A DNA stretch of 21,310 nt, taken from Chara braunii (taxonomy: Eukaryota > Streptophyta > Charophyceae > Charales > Characeae). Positions within the stretch are counted from its first letter, which is position 1. The number at the start of each line of letters is the position of its first letter. Below are positions 1-8,901 of this stretch, in pieces. The position numbers and the translations under genes were made by a program. The stretch lies in NCBI GenBank assembly GCA_003427395.1, contig BFEA01000557.1, forward strand, positions 454,856-476,165, written 5' to 3'. The notes under the pieces were generated by a model that worked only from the letters and a program-made list of their open reading frames with translations, ran no database searches and was not told the origin of the DNA.

Positions 1-244
1 AGTACTGGTGGGACCAAACCAAATCAGGGCATTGAGACCCAAAAGCCTAAAGGTGCACTACAGCCAGCACCGGTCATATGCTCCGTCCCATGAAGAACGA
101 CAGAGGGTTAGAAAAGTGTTGAACTTCAAAACAACAGGACAACTTTTTTTTTTCTTTGACACGACCGGACTTCTATTATTTTCTCAACATGACAGGAGTA
201 CATTTCTCCTTCTCGTTTTTTTTTTTTGATGCACGAGTTCGTCC
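1..244. other. Gene-free flank left of solo LTR
   Basis: I recognise no gene here. There are homopolymer T runs near 145-153 and 218-229. The last four bases, 241-244 (GTCC), are repeated at 1407-1410 and form the left target-site duplicate of the adjacent LTR. Confidence 0.5.
241..244. repeat. Target-site duplicate GTCC, left
   Basis: GTCC directly abuts the TG end of the LTR at 245 and matches 1407-1410 exactly. Confidence 0.6.
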
Positions 245-491
245 TGCAAGGAAGATGAGCAATAGCGAGATGACAGAAATCCAGAATGCAAAATCCCATT
301 GAAAGCCAGAAAGTCCAACGCTGTCCAGAAAGCAGAATTGCGCTGATATTACACCAGAACCGAAGCACCAAATCCAAATGTCAATGAGAGCATACTCTCC
401 TCACCACCAGCATATGTATCCAGAGCGCGCTCAGCGCCCAGACTACAATCAGACAGTTACTACCAGCCTACGAGTTGACAATGTAACCTGT

Positions 492-562
492 TGACGTCAG
501 CAGCAACAACCGAAGTACATGAAGATGTCGACCCTGTGGAGCATCGCCAAGACCAGGTACGT
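492..562 (+). promoter_or_regulatory. CRE site, short ATG exon and splice donor (antisense to LTR)
   Basis: The palindrome TGACGTCA (492-499) is followed by an ATG at 519-521. An open stretch runs to CAG|GTACGT (554-562), a good 5' splice-site match, and then into CATCATC and a long CT-rich tract. The same order occurs in the other LTRs (4192-4260, 4397-4465, reverse strand near 3583-3630). It lies antisense to the retrotransposon. Whether it is transcribed or spliced is unknown. Confidence 0.5.
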
Positions 563-829
563 GCCCTCACATCATCATCCTCATCTCTCTCTTCTCTCTC
601 CCTCGTCTTCTCTACCCACGCCTTCTTCCTCATACACGAAGACCAACACCACCTCCACTGGCTGTCCAAGCCAACCCCTCGCTGTGTAGGGCTGGCTATG
701 GCGCTGCCCTCAGCAGCGCCCTGCCTTCTTCCAGCACCCGTGCGCACTGCCTGGCACCTAGCGCTAGCGCACGCTCAAGCAGCGCTGCCACGTGCACTGC
801 CTAGTGCCCAAATGTATCCACCAGTGGCG

Positions 830-852
830 AGCTCTTTTCTTTATCGAAAGTG
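830..852 (-). promoter_or_regulatory. Putative LTR core promoter (TATA dyad), copy A
   Basis: Read on the minus strand this is GCACTTTCGATAAAGAAAAG, a TATA-like core (ATAAAG) flanked by partly complementary arms. It is at the same LTR position as the better-formed dyads at 4748-4770, 9587-9611 and 3307-3339. Confidence 0.4.
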
Positions 853-1343
853 CTTGCCCAGTTTGCTGTCTGGCTGGGCCTCGTGTGTTCCCAGTAGCTT
901 CCGATCGAGCCAAAGTGTCTGCGCCGAAGCCCATTCAGACAGTGGCCCGGGACCGAATTGGTTAGGCATGCCCAACCACCCAGGAGTAAACGTGAGGTTC
1001 TCCCTGCTTCGCCTGTGCTGCTCGAAGAGCCTAGAAGGCTCATGAATTATTTCCTGATTCTCACGAGTATGGAGGAGGCAACCAACTGGCGCATGGCAAC
1101 TGTCTGGCGCCCACCAAACTTTGCCAAAATTGACGAACTCAGGCCACATTGAAAATTCAGGGGCCCGCCTTCACTTAAAGCGGCCTCATGCTTGCTGGAA
1201 AGGCCCAGGGGCATGCCGAGGAGCTAACTCGTAACAAAGCCTCGTCGAAGATCCATGCCCACATGGGGGTTCTAACAGGCTCTGCTCGGGGCCCTCAGCC
1301 TGGTCTCATCGCCCTATATACAGGCATTAGCACATATTTGCAG

Positions 1344-1366
1344 GCCCGCCTTCACTTAGGGCGGGC
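1344..1366. repeat. GCCCGCC hairpin of the LTR
   Basis: The arms GCCCGCC (1344-1350) and GGCGGGC (1360-1366) are perfect complements around a TTCACTTAG loop. The same hairpin is at 5059-5081 and 10035-10057, with a decayed copy at about 2896-2916. Confidence 0.75.
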
Positions 1367-1386
1367 ATGGCACGTTCAGACACTGC

Positions 1387-1404
1387 CGAGGAACTAAATC
1401 CTCG
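1387..1404. repeat. Terminal hairpin of LTR copy A
   Basis: CGAGGA / TCCTCG arms around a six-base loop, two bases inside the LTR end. Equivalent hairpins lie at the ends of the other copies with compensating base changes. Confidence 0.7.
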
Positions 1405-1406
1405 CA

Positions 1407-1410
1407 GTCC
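1407..1410. repeat. Target-site duplicate GTCC, right
   Basis: GTCC directly follows the CA end of the LTR at 1406 and matches 241-244. Four bases alone could match by chance, but the match falls exactly at ends fixed independently by alignment. Confidence 0.6.
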
Positions 1411-2650
1411 AGTTGATTTTTTTCTTCCTTTTTTGGTTTTCTTGGAAAGACAGAACTCCTGACCTGCTCATTGAATCTTTTTTTGAAGATCTCTCGCAGC
1501 AGAATTGCCGCAGTCTCTAGCGCATGTGCAACACGAATAAAGCTGTCGTCAGACAAGTACCTGATCAGCCGGCACAACCACACAACAACCAAAAAAACAA
1601 ATTATAAAACCAAACTTCATTTCTAATATAAATTATACAATAATAAAAATTGCAATGAACCCAGACAGATGAGAAGCTCATGAATGTCGAAACACAAGTC
1701 TGACTCAGCACAGCATTATTGTCTCCAAAAATCGTTCATGAGCGTACATGTAGTCTTCCAATGTCGCGATCTCAGAGAAGAGGGTGAGGAGAGGGGGAGA
1801 AGAGAGAGGAGGAGGAGAGTTTCCACAAGAATCAACCAAGCGAAGCCCCTCCTCAAGCCCACTTCCTCCTCGAGCATCTCCCTCACTCACCACATCAACA
1901 ATACGGTTCTCCTCTGATGATCTCTGACATAAAACGAGCAGGTCACAACAGGGCACCCATCATCCATCAACGTCAGCAGCAATCATGGAGGATGGTGCAG
2001 ATCTTCCTCTTGGAGACGAGGAGCAAGGCACGCACGGCGTCGCAGGTAAGTCCAGGTAAGATTCTCCTCATCACACCCACCAATCTCACAGTCCAGATTC
2101 TCCTCCTCCTCGCCCACACTCCTATCAATGTCGAAATCAATGTGGCTATGGCCCTAATCAACATAATCTCCCTTAAGGCTGGCGCCCACACTCAGAATCT
2201 GGCGCCAGCATAAAGCTCCAGCAGCCGCCGCACCAGGAACAAGCCTGCGCAAGGCAGAATGCACAAGGCAGAATGGTCTCCAAGCAGGGCTGGGCCAACT
2301 TATAGTGTTGACTCACGTTGACCAGCCTCAGGTCTCCTGGGGTCGACAGCCCAGATCAATCGGAAGCCAATGGCCTGGATGCTGCACAGTTGCAGATTTC
2401 CCACGTGTCCCACCTGGACCGGATTCTTCTGGATACCTCCAGACAACAAACAATGATGTGCATCTGACCTACAGCCATGGCTGACCAGCCGGTTGACTTT
2501 AATCTCTGGGCCTGGATTCCCGTGCTGGGGTTGACCGTTGACTTTCTCAAGGTCAACTGTTCTTCGTAGGGCCTCTGAATGCTGGTTTTGGCCCACCCCT
2601 GGATACCCCTTGGCTTTAGGCCTTTGCCCAGGCTTCCCTTAGACTGAGGG

Positions 2651-2694
2651 CGTGACTTTTGACCCCATGTCGGGCCTGTGACTCAAAAGTGACG
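2651..2694. repeat. Imperfect inverted repeat
   Basis: CGTGACTTTTGA (2651-2662) pairs with TCAAAAGTGACG (2683-2694), 11 of 12 positions, with a 20-base loop. No known family is recognised. Confidence 0.5.
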
Positions 2695-2816
2695 ACCAAG
2701 AGCCCACAGCTTATGCAGATTTGAGCTGAGTTATTGCAACATTAATAATATGATTATAAAATCCCAGGTTGGTTGGCATATCCCGTTGCCCCTTTTTTTT
2801 TTCTTCTGGCACCAAG

Positions 2817-2820
2817 ATTT
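2817..2820. repeat. Target-site duplicate ATTT, left
   Basis: ATTT abuts the TG end of the LTR at 2821 and matches 3905-3908. Confidence 0.55.
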
Positions 2821-3306
2821 TGTGAGGAACGAGTCCTCAGGGGGCCCTATCAGACATCACATGTTCTGGGCTAAGGCCCCAGCAAGCCGAGTGCCGGCCC
2901 TAAGTGAAGGCGGGTGAATATCCGTCAAAGGCCAAACTTTGACATTTCCATATGTGGGTATTCAGGCTCTTGCAGCACGCCAGTTGGTCGGGTAGACGCG
3001 TGAGCCTCACTAAGCTGCGCCGTACAGTTGGCCCAGGCCTTGACAGTTGCGCCTGGGCACATACACACAAAGCAGGGCCGATACATTGGGAAGCAGGCCA
3101 TCGGCCTTTGGAAAAGCAGTTTTGCTGACGCACCTACCTGGGAGCCCCGCACAGATGCAGCAAACAGTCCAAGTCCGGAGACTCAGGCTGTGCCCAACTG
3201 AAAAGGGCCCAGGCCCTGAACTGTAGTCTTGGGTCTGGGCACGGGGTCTGAGGCCCAACCGGAAGCTACCGGAAGCTTCCAGCCAGGCGACACACAGCAT
3301 CCAGGA

Positions 3307-3339
3307 GGCTGCCACTTCCATAAAACAAGTGAGGCAGCC
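3307..3339 (+). promoter_or_regulatory. Putative LTR core promoter (TATA dyad), copy D
   Basis: GGCTGCC...GGCAGCC arms enclose CATAAAAC (3319-3326), a TATA-like core in the LTR sense direction. The position matches the dyads in the other copies. No transcript evidence is available. Confidence 0.4.
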
Positions 3340-3582
3340 CAAGCCAGGCATTCTGGCCAGTGCAGGCAATGAGGAAGTGCTGCTGCGCTATCCCTTGATG
3401 CTGCGCTGCCACCAAGGGCGCTGACGGGGCGCATAGCGGTGAAGTGGGGCGCTGCAGGGCAGCGGGGCGCAGGCAGCCATAGCCGGGCTGCTGGGCGCCA
3501 GGGGGTAATGCGGGCGATCCGGTGATCTTCAGGGAAGGAGGCAAGTGTGGGGTAATCAAGGTCTGACTGAGGGTGACGCGAT

Positions 3583-3591
3583 ACGTACCTG
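3583..3591 (-). promoter_or_regulatory. Antisense splice-donor-like site
   Basis: On the minus strand this reads CAG|GTACGT, preceded by a sequence similar to the ATG-exon module of copies A and B. It is antisense to the LTR, as in the other copies. Confidence 0.45.
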
Positions 3592-3904
3592 GTACATGAA
3601 GAGAGGTCGGCTATGGTGTTGACAGTCATGTGCATTGGTCTTCGAGAGTCGAAGTGATCCTGTTGCGTGAACCAGCTGTAGGTAGGATAGTTGGGTGCTG
3701 GCCGCCAGACAGAGAGGAGCGACTTTGGATACTGTGTTGGTGTGGCCTACGGGCTTGAACATTGGCTCATTACTTCATTGTATTGCTCTATATGGATGGT
3801 TTCTCGGTGCATTTTGTACTCTCTGCTTGGACACAACTACCTGGACATCTGTGTGATTTCGCAACTTGGTTTTCTGTATATCGTTCACACTTATATTCCT
3901 TGCA

Positions 3905-3908
3905 ATTT
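3905..3908. repeat. Target-site duplicate ATTT, right
   Basis: ATTT follows the CA end of the LTR at 3904 and matches 2817-2820. Only 21 bases (3905-3925) separate this LTR from the next. Confidence 0.55.
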
Positions 3909-4171
3909 CTTGTTGGACTTTCAACTGCAAGGAAAATGGACAGAAGCGAGATGACAATATTCAGATTGCACAATCACATTGAAAGTCAGATCGTATCACA
4001 GTGTTCAGAAAGCAGCATTGCACCGATATAACACCAATGGAGAATCGTAGCACTGAAAGTCAATGTCAATGAGAGCTTGCTCTCGCCACCACCAACATAT
4101 GCATCCAGTCTCTATCTCCCTACTTGGCGCTCGGCGCCCAGCCTACTCCCTACACAGCTACTACTAGCCTA

Positions 4172-4586
4172 CTAATTGACAATGCAACTGTTGACATCAG
4201 CAGCACCCAAAGTACTTGAAGATGTCCCCCATGCAGAACCATCGCCAATACCAGGTATGTGCCCTCACATCATCATCATCATCCTTTTCTCTCCCCCTTG
4301 ACTCTCTCCCACGTCTCCCTTTGTTGTACACCCGAAGACCACCCCTGCGCCTCACTGTACATCCAAGCCCTGCCAGCTAATTGACAATGCAACTGTTGAC
4401 ATCAGCAGCACCCGAAGTACTTGAAGATGTCGCCCATGCAGAACCATCGCCAATACCAGGTACGTGCCCTCACATCATCATCATCATCATCCTTCTCTCT
4501 CCCCCTTGACTCTCTCCCACGTCTCCCTTTGTTGTACACCCGAAGACCACCCCTGCACCTCACTGTACATTCAAGCCCTGCCAGCT
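4172..4586. repeat. Tandem duplication of about 205 bp inside LTR B
   Basis: The block from CTAATTGACAATGCAACTG at 4172 to about 4379 is repeated from 4377 to about 4586 with few differences. The second copy has extra CAT units in the CATCATC run. It doubles the CRE-like site (TGACATCA at 4192 and 4397) and the splice-donor-like site (4252-4260 and 4457-4465). Other copies of this LTR have one unit only. Confidence 0.85.
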
Positions 4587-4747
4587 ATGGCGGCTGGGCT
4601 ATGGCGCTGCCCTCAGCAGCGCCCTGTTCCCTGCACGACCGCACGTGCCTGCACCTCGCCGCTCAGGGCTAGCAGCAGCCCACGAGCTTCAGCTCCAGCA
4701 GTGCTGCCGCCAGCATGCCAGCGCCTGAATGCCTGGCCAGGCAGCGA

Positions 4748-4770
4748 GCTCTTTCCTATATGGAAAGAGC
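4748..4770 (-). promoter_or_regulatory. Putative LTR core promoter (perfect TATA dyad), copy B
   Basis: Arms GCTCTTTCC and GGAAAGAGC are perfect complements around TATAT. The same structure at 9587-9611 reads GCACTTTCC / GG..AAAGTGC, a compensating change, which argues that the dyad is maintained. Confidence 0.5.
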
Positions 4771-5111
4771 CTGCCTCATTCGGCAGCTTGTCTGGACTGG
4801 CCTGGGCCCAGAAGCTTCCGGTAGGCCCCAGGATGCTGCACCTCTGGTGCAGCTACTGGGCCTCATTCGGTTGGGCCTTCCAACTGTCTGTGTATGAGGC
4901 TGCGAATCTCGCCCAGGGCCTGTGCTTTTGGAAAGGCCTAGAAGGCCTGGGAATTTCCATGCTGCTCGGCCTGCGTTTTCCTTCAACCAACTGGCGCGAC
5001 GAAACTGCCTGGACCCCAAATACGAAATTGACAGCAAGGGCCTCTCGTAATTTGTTTGGCCCGCCTTCACTTAGGGCGGGCACATTTGCTGCGGGGGGGC
5101 CTTAGGCCTGC

Positions 5112-5129
5112 CGAGGATCCAGATCCTCG
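5112..5129. repeat. Terminal hairpin of LTR copy B
   Basis: CGAGGATC / GATCCTCG, an eight-base stem with two central bases, two bases inside the LTR end at 5131. Confidence 0.7.
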
Positions 5130-5131
5130 CA

Positions 5132-5143
5132 TTCCCTCCTCCT
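5132..5143 (-). promoter_or_regulatory. Polypurine tract of minus-strand element
   Basis: The minus strand reads AGGAGGAGGGAA, directly before the TG of the LTR at 5131. It would prime plus-strand DNA synthesis in reverse transcription. The sequence just upstream (CTTCTCAGAGGACTATCGAA) matches the corresponding spots upstream of the tracts at 12822 and 19858. Confidence 0.75.
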
Positions 5144-5171
5144 GTACTTCGATAGTCCTCTGAGAAGTCTT

Positions 5172-5880
5172 CTATTCTGCAGGCATCTTCCCTTTGAGAT
5201 CTCTTTCGTAGCCTGCAATGACATAAGGTGCAGATCTCACGAGTTCTTCTCTGGTGAACCACCAATCTTCGCTGGGGTCCAGATGATGTCTGAATCTGAC
5301 CCGGTGTTGCATTTTTGACTTAGGAAGGCGGCCTCTGCCCGGTGGTCGAGGAACAGGCATCAGACAATGCCCCACGATCTGGTTGATGTCCACTTCACCA
5401 TCCATGGTTGGGGGCAGCATTGATCGTCTGGAAGGAAACTGTACAGTTTGTGCCAGTTTGGATGCGTGAAAAACAGGGTGTGTTCGTAGATGAGGTGGGA
5501 CGCGAATCACATAAGAAGGTCCATCCAACTGTTCCCCCACTACGTCCAGGACCTCCCAGGGACCAAAATATTGTGGCGTTAGTTTCCTAGATATTCCTAG
5601 TTCCTGTCCCAGTTCGGATGACTTTGCCCAGACCCTTTTCCCTACTTCTAAGTTATAAGGTCGTCTGTGTTTATTCTCAGATGCAATCATAGCATCCTAA
5701 GATTTCCCCATGTGCTCAACGGCCTGCTGCAACATCTGTTCGTATGTGACAGCAAATTCTATGCTACCGGGTGCTGCAGTAGTCTGTTTTTCAGGTAGTG
5801 GGAAATCAAGGGCGGAACGGGTCTTCCAACCAAGATTCAGTTGGTTGGGAGGCATGCCAGTAGCTATGGATGGAGAATGA
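5172..5880 (-). pseudogene. Integrase C-terminal region (Ty3/gypsy pol), broken
   Basis: This is the C-terminal part of a retrotransposon integrase, which joins the cDNA to host DNA. The open frame 5690-5172 (172 codons) has an SH3-like domain with a GPY/F-type motif (QYFGPWEVLDV), the HPVFHASKL motif, and a chromodomain-like tail ending in RVRF...DPSEDWWFTREEL. The same frame continues upstream to about 5880, with a MPPNQLNLGWKTRSALDF-like stretch, past an in-frame TAG (5697-5699). Weaker, frame-broken similarity to the catalytic core may reach about 5990. The catalytic D,D,E residues are not clearly present, and RT, protease and gag of this element are missing. The stop (5172-5174) lies 40 bases from the LTR, normal for Ty3/gypsy pol. 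It is a 5'-truncated dead element. Confidence 0.85.
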
Positions 5881-6050
5881 AGTATCTTGACCTAAATGCC
5901 GAGTCTTTCTAGAGTGCTTTGTCTTTTCATCTCTGAACGGTTGTAGTCTGTAGGTTCTGCCAGAAGTTGAAATTTCGTTTTTCAATGCAGTAGAGACTGA
6001 ACTAAGTCCATGTGTAACTCCTCTTGGTTGGGACCTGGTTGCGACCTACA

Positions 6051-6085
6051 TGGGACCCCTGGGACCCCTGGGACCCTTGGGACCC
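6051..6085. repeat. 9-bp minisatellite TGGGACCCC, about four units
   Basis: Units start at 6051, 6060, 6069 and 6078. The first two are identical and the last two each have one change or a truncation. Confidence 0.85.
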
Positions 6086-6321
6086 AGCGGGACCAGGCCC
6101 AAATAAGAAGAGCTACGGAGTTCATTCTTCTTGGATTAGGACACCCACTGCCGAGGGGATCTTGGCTGAGACGTTTCACATATCTTCTGATTGCACTGTC
6201 CGTGGCTTGACTCGCACCCTGTACACCACTCAATTCTCCATTGTTGCATTTAGTCACTCGTTGTCTGATTTGTTGTACGGTCACGGAGCTGGTCAGACTG
6301 GACTCAAGAGGACCTCGTATT

Positions 6322-6337
6322 CAGTCTGATCAGACTG
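6322..6337. repeat. 16-bp perfect palindrome
   Basis: CAGTCTGATCAGACTG is its own reverse complement. Related GTCAGACTGG and GATCAGACC pieces lie within 35 bases on both sides. Confidence 0.8.
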
Positions 6338-6693
6338 GGTCGCTGGATCAGACCTCTCGTTTGAAATTGTTTTGTTTTTCTTTGGTTTGCTGCTCTCTAC
6401 TTCCAAATGAAATGTCGCTCCGGCTAGGAGTTCTACCTTCTCCTCTCTGAGCTTTTCAGTCTGTTTCTCTGAGTCCATTTCCAATGCCCGTGGAGACTCA
6501 CAACCAGAAAGAAGAGAGAGAGAGGAGGGAGAGAGAAAAGGGAGAGAGGGAAAGTGACCGTCTGAAGTGGGCAAGGACTGGGAAAAGGAGTGTTCGTCCA
6601 AGTGAAAGGGGCAGTGAACCTCTTGAGAGTCCAATTGATTCTTTTGCTGACTGGCGACTCTCTGACCAACCTATCAATACTAACGGTCCAAAA

Positions 6694-7900
6694 ATGGCTC
6701 AGCTAACTTCAGTGCAATGGCGGGCCTTGTTAGATGCAGCCAGTGATGCCGAAGAACCATATCTACAAGCACTCCTATACAGTGTAACCAAAAGGGAAGA
6801 GGAGGCAGAAAAGGAGAGGAAGAAGACCTTGTTGAAAAGGCAGGTGGCCATCTAGAGATTGTTCCCTCACTGACTGAAGAGCAGTGTGGGGAACAGTTGC
6901 AGTCTCTACTCACCGCCCTTGTTCAAGTCAGGAATCTTGAAGATCATACCACTCAAATCGTTGAAGTCTTCGCAAAGTTGCGAACACGTCAGGATGATCT
7001 GACTAATATGACCCGCAAGTACCATGAACTGACGAAGAAGGTGGCTGAGCTGCGACAAGCCCAAGTGGCCAATCCTCTTCCTCTACCCCCTGGACCTAAA
7101 CCTGCAATTGAAACTACCTCTACCTCTCTTACTGTATCTTCTTCCTTGAATGTGATGGCAACCCCCTCGGGACCTGCAACAGGCGCAGATTCCGCTGTCG
7201 CTGTCACAAGCAACGAGGCTAGAAATTCTGCAACTGCTGCAGCCCCAAGATTGGAACCAACAGGTGCTGGTCCCAGCCACATCGGTCCCTACGTGGACGG
7301 AAAGGCGGTTCAAATACCGTCTAAGTACGACGGCAAAGAAGACATCGAATCCTGGATCAATTCCATGAGGGCATACTTTGAGGTGTTGGGGACTCAACCT
7401 GAGACCCAGTCCGTGATCATGGGAATGAATGTCGAGCCGATCGTGCGGGGCTTCTTAGAGGTCCAAGCTACGCGAGCTGGCATTCCTAAAATTGAACTAA
7501 CAAGGTGGCCTAAGACCACCCCGGTTGCCTCCCTCGAGGAACTCCTTATATCGCAATGCTTGGATCCACATGCTGCAGCAAGGGCAAGAATTCAGCTTAA
7601 CAAAATCAAGCGCAGCAAGTGGACAGGCTCCATGAAAAGTCTGCAGACCTATCTTAGCAAGATGTTTGCTACACCTGGATTGGAACTGACGGCGCAATCT
7701 TGCTTGGATGTGGTCAAAGGTGCGGTTCCCACCAACTTTACTAATCGCCTGGGCAGGGACTTCATTGGTTACACTGACTGGTTCACCTTGATGAAGGACA
7801 TAGTCAGTCTTGAGGCTGTAGACCTCGTCACCACAACGCGCAGCAAAAAGCCCATGGGCGGCAGACGGTTCAAAGGCAGCAACCGTTTTGTTGTGCATGG
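6694..7900 (+). pseudogene. gag: gag capsid pseudogene (Ty3/gypsy type)
   Basis: Gag is the structural protein of the retrotransposon particle. The likely start is ATG 6694 in context AAAATGG (MAQLTSVQWRALLDAA...). This frame is open to a TAG at 6853-6855. The protein continues in another frame from about 6825 (HLEIVPSLTEEQCGEQL...), so there is a frameshift between about 6820 and 6855. The second frame runs to 7979: a coiled-coil-like stretch (6920-7060), a Pro/Ala/Ser/Thr-rich linker (7070-7270), then a capsid-type domain with SKYDGKEDIESWINSMRAYF at about 7320-7380. No CCHC zinc knuckle is reached. From about 7890 the DNA resembles the LTR end seen in copy D, so the last 30 or so codons of the open frame are probably LTR sequence. 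No pol follows; this is a truncated remnant. Confidence 0.75.
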
Positions 7901-8093
7901 CGGTTCAAAAAGCCCAAATAAGAGCAGTACAATGAACTCGAGTACTGATGCCAACACTCTATGGCCACACCAGCACTGAATCCAATGTCGCTCCTACTGT
8001 CTGGCGCCCAGTGCCCCGCCTACACTACTCAGCCTATCTATCCAATCTACGTTCATGCGACTGGATCACATCGAAGTTGAAGACCAATGTACG

Positions 8094-8101
8094 TGACGTC
8101 A
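8094..8101. promoter_or_regulatory. CRE-type palindrome TGACGTCA
   Basis: An exact TGACGTCA, about 30 bases before the conserved CCAGG|TAC position in this LTR. It corresponds to 492-499 in copy A and TGACATCA in copy B. Confidence 0.45.
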
Positions 8102-8767
8102 TCACCAATGCCGACCGCCAGCATACACCAGGTACATTGTTGCATACTCGTGAAACACAGTCATAAGTAGGGCGCAGATTCCCAGAACCGACCAAATAAT
8201 GCAAAGTTAATACAATACATCGGAAGACTTGAGATACATGGACTGACTCTGACCTGACTCAGACTGCAATCGAACACTCTCAATCATACATCAGGGGTGT
8301 GAAAGCCCTGGCCTTAGGCATAGACGACAGGCCAAGGTCTGAGATCATCCACATACGAATGGAGGGAGGAGAAAGACGAAGGGAGGAGGAGAGGGAAGAT
8401 GACATCAAAGATAGTATCTTGAAATGTCAGAGGGAGTGAAAATCCGAAATGTCGCGAACACTGTCTCACAATGTCTCAGATATCGATCTCACAATGTCAA
8501 GTACATATCCAGAGGAAGATGAAATCAGATCCCATGGGTAGTCCTCAACCTATAGTCCTAGTGTCGGTGTCTCCAATGTCATCAGAATTCGTAACCATCC
8601 TTCATACTTGTAGTAGTCCCGTAGGAGAACCCAGGAGTAGACTTAGACTGAGAAGGTAGGAGGAGAGAGAGAGAGACAGAGAGAGTGGTGGAGGAAACAG
8701 AGGGAGAAAAGGCAAGGCCTTCCTCCCCGGTACCTGATCCGGTAGTTATGGCGCGGTAGGGGCCGCT

Positions 8768-8835
8768 GCGCTGGTTCCTCCTCGATGCGCGGCGCTGGTT
8801 CCTCCTCGCTGCGCGGCGCTGGTTCCTTCTCGCCG
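8768..8835. repeat. 24-bp tandem repeat, about 2.8 units
   Basis: GCGCTGGTTCCTCCTCGMTGCGCG starts at 8768, 8792 and 8816 (last unit partial). A further partial copy lies near 8914-8940. Confidence 0.85.
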
Positions 8836-8853
8836 TTGTACTCGCCTTCTCCT

Positions 8854-8901
8854 CGCCATAGCTACCGGCAGCGCTGGGCTGCGCTGCCGGTAGCTATGGC
8901 G
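8854..8901. repeat. 21-bp perfect inverted repeat, 6-base loop
   Basis: The arm 8854-8874, containing GCCATAGCTACCGGCAGCGC, is exactly complementary to 8881-8901. The loop is TGGGCT. The arms contain the CCATAGC/GCTATGG motif found across the window. Confidence 0.9.

Larger units (their letters stand above)
245..1406 (-). mobile_element. Solo LTR, copy A (Ty3/gypsy-type)
   Basis: This is a 1,162-bp repeat with TG...CA ends (plus strand TGCAAGGAAG...CCTCGCA). It aligns by eye over most of its length with the repeats at 3926-5131 and, reverse-complemented, 2821-3904. The 3926-5131 copy abuts a polypurine tract and an integrase gene, which sets the retrotransposon direction as minus. Flanks 241-244 and 1407-1410 are both GTCC, a 4-bp target-site duplication, so this is a complete solo LTR left by LTR-LTR recombination. 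From the minus-strand 5' end it has a terminal hairpin (1387-1404), a GCCCGCC hairpin (1344-1366, with a degenerate second copy near 1163-1184), a TATA-like dyad (about 830-852), a pyrimidine/purine tract near 570-620, and a conserved module with TGACGTCA (492-499) and a plus-strand splice donor (554-562). Reading frames inside it are not conserved as protein. Boundaries rest on visual alignment. Confidence 0.75.
1411..2820. other. Gene-free spacer with regulatory-like motifs
   Basis: No coding region is supported over 1.4 kb. Visible contents: an AT-rich stretch near 1588-1655; a purine (GA) tract about 1770-1822; a short ATG stretch at about 1984-2045 ending in two consecutive donor-like sites, CAG|GTAAGT (2043-2051) and CAG|GTAAGA just after; W-box-like TTGAC cores clustered near 2303-2316 and 2492-2560; an imperfect hairpin 2651-2694; and a T10 run near 2792. 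The motif order around 1770-2060 (purine tract, CGTCAGCAGCA, ATG, donor) resembles the LTR module, so part of this may be an older unrecognised LTR. I could not find its ends. Confidence 0.45.
2821..3904 (+). mobile_element. Solo LTR, copy D (Ty3/gypsy-type)
   Basis: This is a 1,084-bp TG...CA repeat in reverse orientation to copies A and B. It starts TGTGAGGAACGAG and ends ATTCCTTGCA, the same ends as the other copies. Flanks 2817-2820 and 3905-3908 are both ATTT, a 4-bp target-site duplication. In order it has a terminal hairpin (2823-2839), a decayed GCCCGCC hairpin (about 2896-2916), a segment near 2946-2990 close to the complement of 9975-10010, a TATA dyad (3307-3339), a CCATAGCC motif (3477-3484), a minus-strand donor (3583-3591) and the conserved U5 end. 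No protein-coding signal is conserved. The tight match of ends plus target duplicate makes the solo-LTR call fairly secure. Confidence 0.75.
3926..5131 (-). mobile_element. 3' LTR, copy B, of a minus-strand Ty3/gypsy element
   Basis: A 1,206-bp TG...CA repeat. On the minus strand its TG end (5131) directly follows a polypurine tract (5132-5143) and an integrase C-terminus, the canonical layout of a 3' LTR, which fixes the direction of the whole LTR family. It has the terminal hairpin (5112-5129), GCCCGCC hairpin (5059-5081), a perfect TATA dyad (4748-4770), the GGCTATGG motif (4597-4604) and two copies of the exon/donor module caused by an internal tandem duplication (about 4172-4586). The outer flank is CAAC (3922-3925). 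The matching duplicate should lie beyond the lost 5' LTR, which is not in the window. Confidence 0.8.
5991..6693. other. Gene-free junction and gag leader
   Basis: This lies between the divergent integrase remnant and the plus-strand gag. It holds a 9-bp minisatellite (6051-6085), a 16-bp perfect palindrome (6322-6337) within a cluster of GATCAGAC/GTCAGAC repeats, and a purine-rich stretch (6506-6552). The last part is probably the untranslated leader of the gag starting at 6694. An open frame runs from 6484 into gag, but its first 70 codons look like low-complexity purine sequence rather than protein. Confidence 0.45.

Noticed and set aside
491-1045. 184-codon open stretch inside LTR A
   Set aside because: It lies wholly in an LTR, is not conserved as protein in copies B, C or D, and overlaps equally long frames on other strands.
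1-2820. Host exons with GT donor sites
   Set aside because: The donors belong to repeated LTR modules; no conserved protein, acceptor partner or host domain was found.
3183-3635. 150-codon open stretch (minus) inside LTR D
   Set aside because: GC-rich LTR sequence; other copies break the frame and no domain is seen.
4464-5105. 213-codon open stretch inside LTR B
   Set aside because: Starts in a His-rich CATCATC run and crosses the promoter dyad and hairpin; an LTR artefact.
8000-8020. TGGCGCCCAG as a tRNA-Lys-type primer binding site
   Set aside because: It lies inside the LTR rather than after it, and similar GGCGCC motifs recur at 1100, 2180 and 4125.
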